The translations under genes and the position numbers were made by a program. 62,463 nucleotides of DNA from positions 1-62,463 of IMG/VR virus record IMGVR_UViG_3300042731_008138; one strand, given 5' to 3'. Of the stretch, positions 16,710-25,814 are shown in pieces. Below the pieces are notes generated by a model, which saw nothing but the letters and a program-made list of their open reading frames with translations, searched no databases and was not told the origin of the DNA. Position 1 is the stretch's first letter, and each line of letters opens with the position of its first letter. Origin of the DNA: a virus.

Positions 16710-18083
16710 ATGGGTAATCCTTTGGATGGAATTGTTGAAGTCACGATATCCCGGCAGACGGCCTCTATCCAGACTGCTAATTTTGGCACTTTCGGGATAA
16801 TCAGTGAGTTCAACACAGACAAGACCTCAACTACTTTTGACCGTTATCGCACTTATGCCAGCTTGACTGAGATGGTTGCAGATGGTTGGGCAACTACGGA
16901 TCCGGTGTATTTGGCCGCCGCGGCGGTATTTTCTCAGAATCCGGCCGTGGATGAAGTTTTTGTGGGAAGAAAAGATTCAGGAGATGCAGATTGGACTGCT
17001 GCTCTTACGGCAATTCAGATTGCTTCCGGAGAATGGTATGCTTTCATCATCTTAGGTGAGCAGACAGCCAAGGTCGTATTTGATGCTGATTTTGTGGCCA
17101 GTAATTCGATTGTTTTCACGATCAACGGCACTGCCGTGGATCCTGTGGCTTTTGTTACTGGTCAGGCTGAAACTATGGCAGCATTGGAGACTGAAATTGA
17201 GTCAGACATTACTGATGCTGTGGTCACAATTGATGCTGGGGACACGAATACTAGAACCCTGGACATTTCAATCCCCGGAACCGGAGTACAGAGTTGCTCT
17301 GTGGTTATTACTGGTGGGGCTTCGCAGCCTGATGAGACCATCACTTTTCAGGGACTGGTCTCTGAGGCCAATGAGAAGTTAGCCGCAGCTTGGGCAGAAA
17401 CTCAGGTGAAAATCTTTTTCTATTTCAGTACAGATACAGACGCCTACAACCCGGCAGTGACAGATGATATTTTTTCCTACATGCAGGATCAGAATTATGA
17501 CCGGTCCGTTGGAGTCTTCTATTTGGATCCCACAACAAATGCGGATGATGCGGAGAGTGGAGAGTATATTCATGCTGCATGGCCGGGAGAAGCCCTGCCT
17601 TATGATGCCGGATCCCAGACTTGGAAGTTTAAGACTCTTACTGGAGTGCCTTCTTATGTACTGACTTCAGCTCAGGAAAATGCCATATATGACAAAAGTG
17701 GAAATATCTATACTCCTGTTGCCGGAGTGAGCATCACTTCCAATGGCACTGTTGCCTCTGGGGAATATATTGACGTGATTCGCGGGATTGACTGGATTGT
17801 GGCTACCATGCAGGAAACCATTTTTGGTGAACTGGTGAACCTTCGGAAAATCCCTCTTAATGATGGAGGGATTCAAGTCATAACTGGACTGGTTCGGGGT
17901 GTGTTGGTAGATGCGGCTGATCAGGAAATTATTGATGTAGACTCTATTGTGGTGACCGCTCCGGATGCGGCGGACATCTCAACCGTTGATAAAGCTGCCA
18001 GAACATTGCCGGATGTAACCTTCACGGCCACTCTTTCCGGGGCAATTCACAAAGTTGAAATCAACGGCACGCTGACGCTGTAA
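16710..18083 (+). CDS. Tail sheath protein (DUF3383-like)
   Basis: ATG 16710 is preceded by CAGGAGGAG, so an upstream in-frame start is not needed. The 457-residue protein has the DUF3383 features ISRQTASIQTANFGTFGI, TDPVYLAAAAVFSQNP, FVGRKDSGDADW and the C-terminal strand KVEINGTLTL. Presence of a sheath shows the tail is contractile. Residues ~120-215 carry an insert domain nearly the same as that in the head protein at 12724-13479. Confidence 0.9.
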   Translation: MGNPLDGIVEVTISRQTASIQTANFGTFGIISEFNTDKTSTTFDRYRTYASLTEMVADGWATTDPVYLAAAAVFSQNPAVDEVFVGRKDSGDADWTAALTAIQIASGEWYAFIILGEQTAKVVFDADFVASNSIVFTINGTAVDPVAFVTGQAETMAALETEIESDITDAVVTIDAGDTNTRTLDISIPGTGVQSCSVVITGGASQPDETITFQGLVSEANEKLAAAWAETQVKIFFYFSTDTDAYNPAVTDDIFSYMQDQNYDRSVGVFYLDPTTNADDAESGEYIHAAWPGEALPYDAGSQTWKFKTLTGVPSYVLTSAQENAIYDKSGNIYTPVAGVSITSNGTVASGEYIDVIRGIDWIVATMQETIFGELVNLRKIPLNDGGIQVITGLVRGVLVDAADQEIIDVDSIVVTAPDAADISTVDKAARTLPDVTFTATLSGAIHKVEINGTLTL

Positions 18084-18095
18084 AGGAGGAATGAA

Positions 18096-18533
18096 ATGGT
18101 TGACTTAATAGCAAGGACATATGACCCTAAATTTGTTACAGTTACTTTTGGCCCTGTGATTATCTCCGGATTTGCTGAAGGTACGTTTGTCAATGTGGCC
18201 AGAAATGGGGATCTGTTTGAGAAAAGCCGGGGAGCTGATGGATCAGTGGACCGTGTGAACAAGAATGCACGGGATGGACGGGTGACTATTACTTTGAAAC
18301 AGACTTCCCGCACCAATGATCAGCTGTCTCTTATTGCGGAGCAGGATCTGTTGTCCAATACGGGTAAGTACCCGCTGACGATCACAGACAAGTTGGGAAC
18401 CACAGTTGTATTTGCGGCCCAAGCTTGGATAGCCAAGGATCCGGATCCCGATCTTGCTGATTCTCTCAGCAACCGGGAATGGATTTTTGACACGGGACTG
18501 ATGGAAAAGTTCATCGGCGGAAACGTGCTGTAA
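18096..18533 (+). CDS. Tail tube protein (DUF3277-like)
   Basis: 145 residues with the DUF3277 signature: YDPKFVTVTFGPVIISGFAEGTF (two parts), SVDRVNKNARDGRVTITLKQTS (two parts), and WIFDTGLMEKFIGGN at the end. Directly follows the sheath as usual. RBS AGGAGG. Confidence 0.9.
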   Translation: MVDLIARTYDPKFVTVTFGPVIISGFAEGTFVNVARNGDLFEKSRGADGSVDRVNKNARDGRVTITLKQTSRTNDQLSLIAEQDLLSNTGKYPLTITDKLGTTVVFAAQAWIAKDPDPDLADSLSNREWIFDTGLMEKFIGGNVL

Positions 18534-18564
18534 GAAAAAAAGTCACTTAAGGAGGATGGATGAG

Positions 18565-19071
18565 ATGAGTGACACAACAAAAGAAGTGGTAGTTGGATCC
18601 CATACTTTCTATATCAATCTGTTCGACGGCCGGACGGCCTTAAGGCTGGACAGGCAGGTTCTCCGGATCCTGGCCCCGGCATTGAGCGGGCTGGATGGAG
18701 TAAAAGAATTGAAGGGAAAAAGTCTGCTGGATGCTGAAATCAATTTCGGTATGATTGGACGCGGGATTTCTGACAGCCTGAGCCTGTTGGGAGAGGAAGA
18801 GTTTGACAGTTTTGTTAATAAGATGTTATCGCAGACCTTCACCCGTGGAGCAGGTGATCAGGCTATTCCGGTCCTGTCTCAATTTGATGCGTTATTCAAT
18901 AGGAATTTCATTGATTTGTATCGACTATTGTTTGAGGTGATGAGGTTCAACCGATTCACCCCTTTCGCGCTGGTGGGGGGTGGAGGCGGAATAGGAGCAA
19001 TGCTTGGCTTCAAAAAGGAACAGTCCGGGCAGAAAAAGTCTGGAAAAGAATCGGAGAAATCGGAGAGTTAA
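18565..19071 (+). CDS. Tail assembly chaperone, unshifted product
   Basis: ATG 18565 (AGT GAC) is the best start after AAGGAGG. The 168-residue protein is helical with a Gly-rich segment VGGGGG at ~138-142 and a Lys/Glu/Ser tail. Its position between tube and tape measure, and the -1 frame extension described next, identify it as the G-like chaperone. Confidence 0.8.
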   Translation: MSDTTKEVVVGSHTFYINLFDGRTALRLDRQVLRILAPALSGLDGVKELKGKSLLDAEINFGMIGRGISDSLSLLGEEEFDSFVNKMLSQTFTRGAGDQAIPVLSQFDALFNRNFIDLYRLLFEVMRFNRFTPFALVGGGGGIGAMLGFKKEQSGQKKSGKESEKSES

Positions 19072-19256
19072 GCTCTGATGTTGAGGATGAATTTCCATTT
19101 TGGAGATGTGTGCTGGAAGGGGGACAGCCACTGTCTGAGGTGATGGAGTGGAGTCTGGATGATATATATCGGTGCTGTGAGATATTGAATATGAAAGGTG
19201 ATTACAAAACAGCATATGATTCATTCCAGGAGTACAAGATAGAGGGCTTGAAATAG
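18565..19256 (+). CDS. Tail assembly chaperone, -1 frameshift fusion
   Basis: The -1 frame is open from 18936 to the TAG at 19254-19256 and encodes a protein-like extension (EKVWKRIGEIGELSS, FPFWRCVLEGGQPLSEVMEW, SLDDIYRCCEIL). The best slippery heptamer in the overlap is G-GGG-GGT at 18975-18981. The fused product would be ~230 residues. This follows the conserved tail-chaperone frameshift of lambda G/GT; the exact slip site is inferred. The extension has a weakly placed ATG at 19143, so separate initiation is less likely. Confidence 0.72.
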
Positions 19257-21106
19257 TGATTGTCCGGGAATTGATCAACCGTATCGGATTTGATGTTGAT
19301 GAAAGACAACTGAATGAATCCGAACAGCGGGTCAGCAACTTCAAGAAAAATCTCAAAAATATTGCTATTGGGGTGGGGGCTGCTGTGGCCGCTATTGGTT
19401 GGAAAGCCATAGAGGCCGCCGCTGACATGGAAATGCTCACCACCCAGTTTGAGGTCATGTTGGGGTCCGCTGAAAAGGCGGAAGCCCTGATGGACCAGCT
19501 GAATGAATTTGCCGCCACTACTCCGTTTGCCTTGGAAGACCTGTCCAAAGGAACCCAGAATCTTCTTTCTTTTGGGGTGGCTGAAGAGAATGTCATTGAC
19601 GTTATGAGAATGCTGGGGGATACGGCTGGGGGCAATGTTGAAAAATTGAATACTCTTGTTTTGGCCTATGGGAAAGTGCAAACTAAGGGCAAGGCATCAT
19701 TGGAAGAGCTTAACATGATGGCTGAACGGGGGCTTCCCATTTTTGATATCTTATCTCAGCAGTTGGGAGTTACCCGGGAAGAGTTTTTCAAAATGGTATC
19801 TGCCGGAAAAGTTACTGCAGACGATGTTACCCAAGCTTTTCGGACCCTGACCTCAGAGGGCGGAATGTTTTTTCAGGGCATGGAAATGCAGTCTCAGACC
19901 TTCAATGGTATTATGAGTACTTTGAAGGACAACATCAAACTCCTCTTGGCTGCCATCGGTGGGGAGCTCCTCCCGGTAGCAGGAAAATTGATCAGAATGC
20001 TTACAACTCTGGTTCAGGGATCCCTTGGGGATCTTATCTCAGCACTTGTATCCGGACTCGGACCAGTGTTGGAAATGGTTTCCCAATTGTTAGAAGAAGT
20101 TTTCAAAGCTGTAGCCCCTTTGGCTGAGATTTTCACTGTTCTGTTCTCAATAATTTCTCAGGCTCTGGGTGTTGTGGGAGCCCTGTTTCCTATACTCAAG
20201 CCGGTGTTGGCTATATTCAATATGTTGGCACAGGTGCTTCAAATTTTACAGCCTGTTTTTGAGCAACTGATTGATATTGTGGTTGAAATTGGGATTATGA
20301 TGGGGGAAGCCTTTGGAGAGGCATTGATGGATATGATAGAGGCCATGATGCCCGCCATAATGGATTTGGCTGAAATACTCTCTATGGTTCTTCAAATGCT
20401 AATGCCCATTATTCGGGTGGTATTGAAATTCTATATGCTGTGGATCCGGATTAAGCTGTTTTTCAAAACCACCTTATTCAAAATTATTTGGGCCGTGTTG
20501 CAGGGAATCATGGCCGGATTGATGCCTATAATAGAACTAATCAGTCAGAGACTCTCTCCACTCATTGAATTTGTTACTGCCCTGTTTGAAAAATGGGGAC
20601 TGACTGGAGGGCAGTGGTTAGATAAGCTCATCATTTTCATAGACAAAATTGCCAATGGAATTGCCGTGGTGATTCAGTGGGTGATTGATGTTATTGTATG
20701 GTTCACCAAGATGAAGAATTTTGTGCTGGAGATATTTTTGTCCATTGGTGGGGCCATCCGGGCGTTGTTTGAAGAGGGCGTGATGGGAGCAGTCAATTAT
20801 ATACTAGACACCATCAAGGAGAAATTCACAGGATTGCTGGAATGGCTGAACAAGATCCCCGGGATTGATTTCAGCGTGCCTGAAAGTACAGAGGCGGCCG
20901 CTTCTGAAGCTGAGATGCAACGGCAGATTGAGCAAAATCAGCAGAATACCAATATCAATATGCAGGCGGATGTGGGAATTAACATGCCTCCCGGATCCTC
21001 TGGGGACCTATCGGATCCGGCAGCGGCGGGATCCGTTATGCAGGCGGCCGCACGTGCGGCGTTCACCATCGAATTGAGGAAAGTTTTGGTGGAGACAGGG
21101 TTATAA
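19256..21106 (+). CDS. Tape measure protein
   Basis: GTG at 19256 overlaps the chaperone extension's TAG. Of 616 residues, ~60-210 are the tape-measure N-terminal domain (LGSAEKAEALMDQLNEFAAT, TPFALEDLSKGTQNLLSFGV, NMMAERGLPIFDILSQQLGV). Residues ~230-520 are largely hydrophobic helices, as expected for a protein passing the host membrane. The length implies a tail of roughly 90 nm. Confidence 0.9.
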   Translation: MIVRELINRIGFDVDERQLNESEQRVSNFKKNLKNIAIGVGAAVAAIGWKAIEAAADMEMLTTQFEVMLGSAEKAEALMDQLNEFAATTPFALEDLSKGTQNLLSFGVAEENVIDVMRMLGDTAGGNVEKLNTLVLAYGKVQTKGKASLEELNMMAERGLPIFDILSQQLGVTREEFFKMVSAGKVTADDVTQAFRTLTSEGGMFFQGMEMQSQTFNGIMSTLKDNIKLLLAAIGGELLPVAGKLIRMLTTLVQGSLGDLISALVSGLGPVLEMVSQLLEEVFKAVAPLAEIFTVLFSIISQALGVVGALFPILKPVLAIFNMLAQVLQILQPVFEQLIDIVVEIGIMMGEAFGEALMDMIEAMMPAIMDLAEILSMVLQMLMPIIRVVLKFYMLWIRIKLFFKTTLFKIIWAVLQGIMAGLMPIIELISQRLSPLIEFVTALFEKWGLTGGQWLDKLIIFIDKIANGIAVVIQWVIDVIVWFTKMKNFVLEIFLSIGGAIRALFEEGVMGAVNYILDTIKEKFTGLLEWLNKIPGIDFSVPESTEAAASEAEMQRQIEQNQQNTNINMQADVGINMPPGSSGDLSDPAAAGSVMQAAARAAFTIELRKVLVETGL

Positions 21107-21107
21107 G

Positions 21108-21722
21108 ATGGCCACAACGAAGAAAATGACATTATTTTACAACTCAAACCGCAAATATACCATAGGCGATGGTTTGAATATAGTCACGTTTGACCTGCTT
21201 CTTAGTGAAAATCATACCAGGTCAAACGTAATCACTACTCATCCAGTGGAAAATGGGGTGAATATCTCTGATCATATTCAAAATAACTTGTTTCAGGGGG
21301 GACTGAATGGCCTGGTAACCAATTTCAGTATCAAAAAAGGGGAAATAACTAGCAATCGGGCACAGGAAGCCTTTGACCTGTTTGAGCGAATATGGAAGGC
21401 TCGGCAATTGGTTACCATTATTACCGGATTAAAGCTCTACAAAAATGTAGCCATTACTAATATGTCCACCGGACGGAACCAGGGAGACGGGGAATCCGTT
21501 AATTTCTCTGTCACTTTCCGTGAGTTCAACAAAGTGGAGTTAAAGTCAGTGGCCATAGAGGCTACAGTGAATATAACTGAGTTTGAAGAACCGGCAGATC
21601 AGCAGGCCGCTCCTACGGTAGATGTGGGTCGGACGGTTCCTGAAGAAACTTATACGGTAGAGCAGCTGGCTGGAGTCCCCGATTCAGTGATAGTTTCTGT
21701 GGCCAGCGGAGGGGTAGTGTAG
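21108..21722 (+). CDS. Dit-like baseplate/tail protein
   Basis: 204 residues. The pattern HPVENGVNISDHIQ, ITSNRAQEAFDLFERIWKAR, VTIITGLKLYKNVAITNM is the N-terminal domain of Dit-like phage tail proteins. Directly after the tape measure as usual; connects tube to baseplate. Confidence 0.82.
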   Translation: MATTKKMTLFYNSNRKYTIGDGLNIVTFDLLLSENHTRSNVITTHPVENGVNISDHIQNNLFQGGLNGLVTNFSIKKGEITSNRAQEAFDLFERIWKARQLVTIITGLKLYKNVAITNMSTGRNQGDGESVNFSVTFREFNKVELKSVAIEATVNITEFEEPADQQAAPTVDVGRTVPEETYTVEQLAGVPDSVIVSVASGGVV

Positions 21723-22081
21723 TGTTACAGATCAAGACCTGGCAGGATAAATCTTCAGACTTTACACAGGTTGTCACGCTGGGGGAATATACTGTATCTA
21801 TCCGGCTCACTTGGAACGTGCGGAGTCAGTATTGGATGATCAATGAATTTGAAGAGCAGTCCTCTGGCCGCCGTCTCACAGGTATTAAGGTTGTGAAGAG
21901 CTTTCCTCTGTTCCGTCCACACAAGGCTTTGCTGGATCCTTTTGAGGGGTCCCTTATCTGCCTGAGAACCAATGAGAGCGTGGAAAATGAAATCACTTAT
22001 GATAATTTCGGGAATGGCTGGGATTTGTTTTGGATGACTTCGGATGAAGTCGAATGGTGGGAGGAATCCAATGGCCTTTGA
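21722..22081 (+). CDS. Baseplate plug-type protein (Pam3 gp18/DUF6983-like)
   Basis: 119 residues starting at GTG 21722. The pattern YTVSIRLTWNVRSQYWMI and RLTGIKVVKSFPLF followed by a terminal WDLFW matches the small plug protein family of simple myovirus baseplates. It overlaps the next gene by 11 bp. Confidence 0.75.
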   Translation: MLQIKTWQDKSSDFTQVVTLGEYTVSIRLTWNVRSQYWMINEFEEQSSGRRLTGIKVVKSFPLFRPHKALLDPFEGSLICLRTNESVENEITYDNFGNGWDLFWMTSDEVEWWEESNGL

Positions 22082-22922
22082 TAGAGTGGTGGAATTGAAA
22101 ATTGGGGAGAGAGGCCAGGGGCTGTTGATCAGTGATTTGGATATAGAGTTTGAGGTCAGCCGGTCCAACACTTTTGAACTCAATACTTGCCGCCTGACAA
22201 TATACAATGCCAAGGAGAGCACAAGGAAGAACGTACTCAAGCGGGGCAATAATGTGAATCTGGCTGTGGGATATCAGGATGAAGGAACTGGAACTATTTT
22301 CATAGGGAATATTGATGAGGTGGTTTCTGTTCAGAAGAATGCTGAATGGGTGACTTCCATTTCCGCTTTGTCCTTAAGGTCCTTGAATCAGCCTTTTGAG
22401 CACCTGACAGTTTCTCTCAGTTATGGACCTGGAGTTTCAATTTCCCAGCCTTTGAGAGCCATAGCCACATCATTAGGAGTGGTGTTGTTGGGGGTGGAAA
22501 ATGCCGGAGGCGTTATTTTGGATAACGGCTGGTGTTTTGCCGGAACCGCCCGACAGGCTCTTATGGACTTGGAAAAAAGACTCAAGGCCTACAATGTAGG
22601 ATTGTATCAGGACAACGCGGAAATAGTTATATTCCGTAAGGGAAATGTGGACAGCCGGTTCCGTGGAGTCCTGCTCACCAAGCAGTCTGGGCTTATTTTT
22701 GTGAAGGAAAAGATTGATGATAGTAATAATGGTGATGCAGCTGTGGAAGACAAGAAGATCATAGAGTTTCAGAGCTTGATCAATCCGGCTATTCAGCCCA
22801 ATGGTCTGATAGTTGTTCAGGGTGAAGACACATTGGATGGGTCATACCTGGTTGAAAAAACAGTGTACCGGGGCAATAATTTTGGGGGAGATTTTCGGTT
22901 GAATGGAGAGGCAATAGCGTGA
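22071..22922 (+). CDS. Baseplate hub protein, gpD-like
   Basis: ATG 22071 is chosen because GGGAGGA ends seven bases upstream. The 283-residue protein (IEFEVSRSNTFELNTCRLTI, VNLAVGYQDEGTGTIFIGNI) has the swapped barrel of gpD/gp27-like hub proteins. It stands before the spike gene. Confidence 0.75.
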   Translation: MAFDRVVELKIGERGQGLLISDLDIEFEVSRSNTFELNTCRLTIYNAKESTRKNVLKRGNNVNLAVGYQDEGTGTIFIGNIDEVVSVQKNAEWVTSISALSLRSLNQPFEHLTVSLSYGPGVSISQPLRAIATSLGVVLLGVENAGGVILDNGWCFAGTARQALMDLEKRLKAYNVGLYQDNAEIVIFRKGNVDSRFRGVLLTKQSGLIFVKEKIDDSNNGDAAVEDKKIIEFQSLINPAIQPNGLIVVQGEDTLDGSYLVEKTVYRGNNFGGDFRLNGEAIA

Positions 22923-23506
22923 AAAAGGAGATTGTGGACGTGTTGAATGATTTTATAGATTTCCGCTTTGAGCAGCTTCATACCTCCCTGCCTGGCATAG
23001 TACAAAGTTATTCTGCTGGAAAGCGACTGGCTGTTATTAAGCCAGCAGTCCGAACCTTAACCAGTCGGAATAAGGTTGTGGAATTGCCTATTATTCAAAA
23101 CGTCCCCGTCTGCTTTCCCTCTGGATATAATTTTTCTTTGGAGTGGGAGCTGAGAAAAGATGATGAAGTGGCTTTGTTCTTTACTGAGGTCGGAATAGGC
23201 AAATGGATTAAAGGCCAGTTGGGAAAAGTAGTGGATGCTGATGATGCTGCCCGGCATGCTCTGACTGATGCTTTTTGTATGCCCGGAATATGGCCTGGGG
23301 GAAAGGCTCCCAACGGTCGGGCCAGGATCCGGATAGATAACGGATTGTTTGAGATAGAAAACACCTCAAAGAACCTGTTGGAATTGATTGAAGGATTGAT
23401 TGACGTGATCAAAGGAGTTCAGACTGTGGATTTCAAGGCTCTCAGTGCAGGATCTATTACTCAATTGGAGGCTTACAAATTACAATTTAGGGGGTTGCTA
23501 AAATGA
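22919..23506 (+). CDS. Baseplate spike protein (Gp138 N-terminal-like)
   Basis: 195 residues from a GTG start. IVQSYSAGKRLAVIKPAV and FFTEVGIGKWIKGQ with an OB-fold-like strand pattern match the Gp138 N-terminal domain found in short tail spikes. Likely gpV-like membrane-piercing tip. Overlaps both neighbours by 4 bp. Confidence 0.78.
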   Translation: MKKEIVDVLNDFIDFRFEQLHTSLPGIVQSYSAGKRLAVIKPAVRTLTSRNKVVELPIIQNVPVCFPSGYNFSLEWELRKDDEVALFFTEVGIGKWIKGQLGKVVDADDAARHALTDAFCMPGIWPGGKAPNGRARIRIDNGLFEIENTSKNLLELIEGLIDVIKGVQTVDFKALSAGSITQLEAYKLQFRGLLK

Positions 23507-23859
23507 AGAACTTGTACCTGAGTCCGGAAACCCATGACCTGGTCATTGAGCAGGGAAACCTAAAAATTGCTACTGGTACCGCCGCTATTGGGCAAAAAAT
23601 CCTGTGCCGATTACTATTGTTTGAAGGGGAGTGGTTCCTGGATAAGGAAGCCGGGATGCCTTATTACACAGACATTTTGAAAAAGGGTCCGGATTTCAGT
23701 GCGGTAGATGCGATTCTTCAAGATGAGATTTTGAATACTGAGGGAGTAGATTACTTAATCAGTTATGAAGGGGAGTATGATCCATCTGAGCGGACGTACT
23801 CTATCACTTTTTCTGTTGCCGTGAATGGTGAAACATTGGAAATGGAGGTGACTATATAA
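23503..23859 (+). CDS. Baseplate wedge protein, gpW/gp25-like
   Basis: 118 residues. AIGQKILCRLLLFEGEWFLD and GMPYYTDIL are typical of the gp25-like lysozyme-related wedge component. Precedes the J-like gene as expected. Confidence 0.85.
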   Translation: MKNLYLSPETHDLVIEQGNLKIATGTAAIGQKILCRLLLFEGEWFLDKEAGMPYYTDILKKGPDFSAVDAILQDEILNTEGVDYLISYEGEYDPSERTYSITFSVAVNGETLEMEVTI

Positions 23860-23860
23860 T

Positions 23861-25327
23861 ATGGGTACTTATGTGACAACGGAAGGGCTACAGAAAAAGA
23901 CCCTTCCGGAAATCAAGATTGAAATAGAAACTATTTTCAAGGCATCTTTTGGCAATGACATTGACCTAGATGCTGAAAGCCCATTTGGGCAGATTGTGGG
24001 GATCCTTTCCCAGAGGGAAGCCAATCAGTGGGATGCCCTGGAAGAAGTGTGGAAGAGCCGGGATCCGGATAATTCCACGGGGCAGTCTTTGGATTTTATT
24101 TCCCGAGAAACTGGAACGGACCGCCTGTCTCCTGCGGCAACCCAGGTGGAAGGGGTGGTGCTGTACGGCACCGAAGGAACTCTGATTTCCGCAGGAAAGC
24201 AGATCAAAAGGGATGAGAGTTTTGAAGATGATCCGAATAATCCTGTACTGTTTTCACTTCAGACCTCCCAATATATTCTTCAGGCAGAATGTATTGATAT
24301 CTACCTGACCCCGGATCCCCCCGGATCCTCAGAGACATTCACCATCACTATAGACGGCACTCCTTATTCCTATGTGACTGATGGGGGAGGGGCTGATGAT
24401 GAAGAGGCGGTGGTGGATGCTATTATTGCCCTGATTGAAGCGGATCCTACTCAGGATATGGAGCCTTCCAAAGTCGGAACAACTCAGCTCCGGCTGTTCG
24501 GGGGGATCCTCAACTATAATGTAGTTGAAAGTGCTAATTGGACCATAGACCTTCTGGGCTCAGGGGGATCTTTTGCCTGTGATGAAACCGGAGCCATTCC
24601 TGCTCCGGCCAATAGCCTGACTGAAATTGTTACTTCCGTGTCCGGCTGGGATGATGTAAATAATCCTACTGCCGGAGATACTGGAAGAGGTGCCGAAAGT
24701 GATGAGAGCCTTCGGCTCCGGAGGGAGCAGAACCTAGAGACAAAGACCTCAACTGAAGACGGGATTGAAAATGCATTGAAAGAAGTGGATGGAGTTATTT
24801 CCGTGTCAGTTGAAAGTAATCGTACAATGCTCACCGATGGAGATGGCAGGCCGCCGAAAAGCTTTGAAGCGGTGGTGTCTGGTGGTGAAAATGCTGATAT
24901 CGGACAAGTCATTTGGGATAATATGCCTGCCGGAATAGAATCCCATGGGACAGAGACAGTGAATGTTACGGACGCTGGTGGGAATACCCAAACAGTGAAA
25001 TTCAGCCGTCCGACTCCGCTGTATGCATGGGCCAGGATCACCAGGGCCTATAATACAGAAGAGACGTACCCCGTGGATGGGGATGACCTGATTAAGGAAG
25101 CAATTGTTGAATGGGCAGAAGAAAATTTGCAGATTGGAGATGACGTGATAAGACAAAGATTGAATACTCCGATCTACACAGTGCCTGGGATTGGGGATAT
25201 TACTGTGGAGCTGGATGCGACTGCCAGTCCGGGAGATCCTCCATCTTACTCTGAGACCAATATTACAGTTGCCGGAAATGAATATGCCGAGTTTGATGAG
25301 ACTCGCATTGTAGTGCAGGATCCATAG
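23861..25327 (+). CDS. Baseplate J-like protein (gpJ/gp47)
   Basis: 488 residues. N-terminal PFGQIVGILSQREANQWDAL and GRGAESDESLRLRREQNLET are classic baseplate J motifs, and the C-terminal NTPIYTVPGIGDITVEL follows. Residues ~145-235 form an inserted domain (FTITIDGTPYSYVT) of the same general style as those in the sheath and cement proteins but more divergent. Confidence 0.88.
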   Translation: MGTYVTTEGLQKKTLPEIKIEIETIFKASFGNDIDLDAESPFGQIVGILSQREANQWDALEEVWKSRDPDNSTGQSLDFISRETGTDRLSPAATQVEGVVLYGTEGTLISAGKQIKRDESFEDDPNNPVLFSLQTSQYILQAECIDIYLTPDPPGSSETFTITIDGTPYSYVTDGGGADDEEAVVDAIIALIEADPTQDMEPSKVGTTQLRLFGGILNYNVVESANWTIDLLGSGGSFACDETGAIPAPANSLTEIVTSVSGWDDVNNPTAGDTGRGAESDESLRLRREQNLETKTSTEDGIENALKEVDGVISVSVESNRTMLTDGDGRPPKSFEAVVSGGENADIGQVIWDNMPAGIESHGTETVNVTDAGGNTQTVKFSRPTPLYAWARITRAYNTEETYPVDGDDLIKEAIVEWAEENLQIGDDVIRQRLNTPIYTVPGIGDITVELDATASPGDPPSYSETNITVAGNEYAEFDETRIVVQDP

Positions 25328-25337
25328 GAGGATTGAA

Positions 25338-25814
25338 ATGGCAGGGTTTAAACGAATAACAGATTTTACGAATACCCCGGATATTACGGATGAAGATGTC
25401 TTCTACATTGTGCGCCCCAGTGGGCTTACTCCGGAGGCCAAGGACCGGAAGATTACATGGAGTGATCTGAAGGATGATATGGTCCAGATTAGCCAGGTTC
25501 AAACGGTTGACACGGGAGAGAAAACATTTTCAAATCCGCAAACCTCCATATTGGGAATGTTTCTCGGTGTGCTTATGTCCACAATAAAGTGGACCGAACG
25601 TCAAACCCTGGATGGGAATGTGTATTCCCTGATTTATGGGAATGGTCTTTTTGTAGCTGGAACGGAAGATGATAGTGTCTGGACTTCCTCCGATGGAATT
25701 ACGTGGGTAGAGCGTCAAACCCTGGATGGGAGTGTGTATTCCCTGACTTATGGGAATGGTCTTTTTGTAGCTGGAACGGAAGATGATAGTGTCTGGACCC
25801 CAGGAGTAGCATAA
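25338..25814 (+). CDS. Short fibre protein with two BNR/propeller-like repeats
   Basis: 158 residues. The N-terminal ~50 (DEDVFYIVRPSG...DRKITWSDLK) is shared with the fibre gene at 26459. The rest is two near-identical 38-residue repeats ending in FVAGTEDDSVWT, with SSDGITW between. Such sequences are usually beta-propeller blades, but two blades cannot close a propeller, so the array may be shortened or work as an oligomer. Confidence 0.65.
   Translation: MAGFKRITDFTNTPDITDEDVFYIVRPSGLTPEAKDRKITWSDLKDDMVQISQVQTVDTGEKTFSNPQTSILGMFLGVLMSTIKWTERQTLDGNVYSLIYGNGLFVAGTEDDSVWTSSDGITWVERQTLDGSVYSLTYGNGLFVAGTEDDSVWTPGVA
25599..25798 (+). repeat. 86-bp direct repeat in fibre gene
   Basis: 25599-25684 and 25713-25798 are 86 bp each, 114 bp (38 codons) apart, and differ at only two positions. 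The near-identity shows recent duplication or gene conversion and allows array length change by recombination. Confidence 0.9.

Noticed and set aside
18565-19256. Separate small gene between chaperone and tape measure (ATG 19143)
   Set aside because: GAGG is only two bases from that ATG, and the open -1 frame with a slippery site explains the sequence better.
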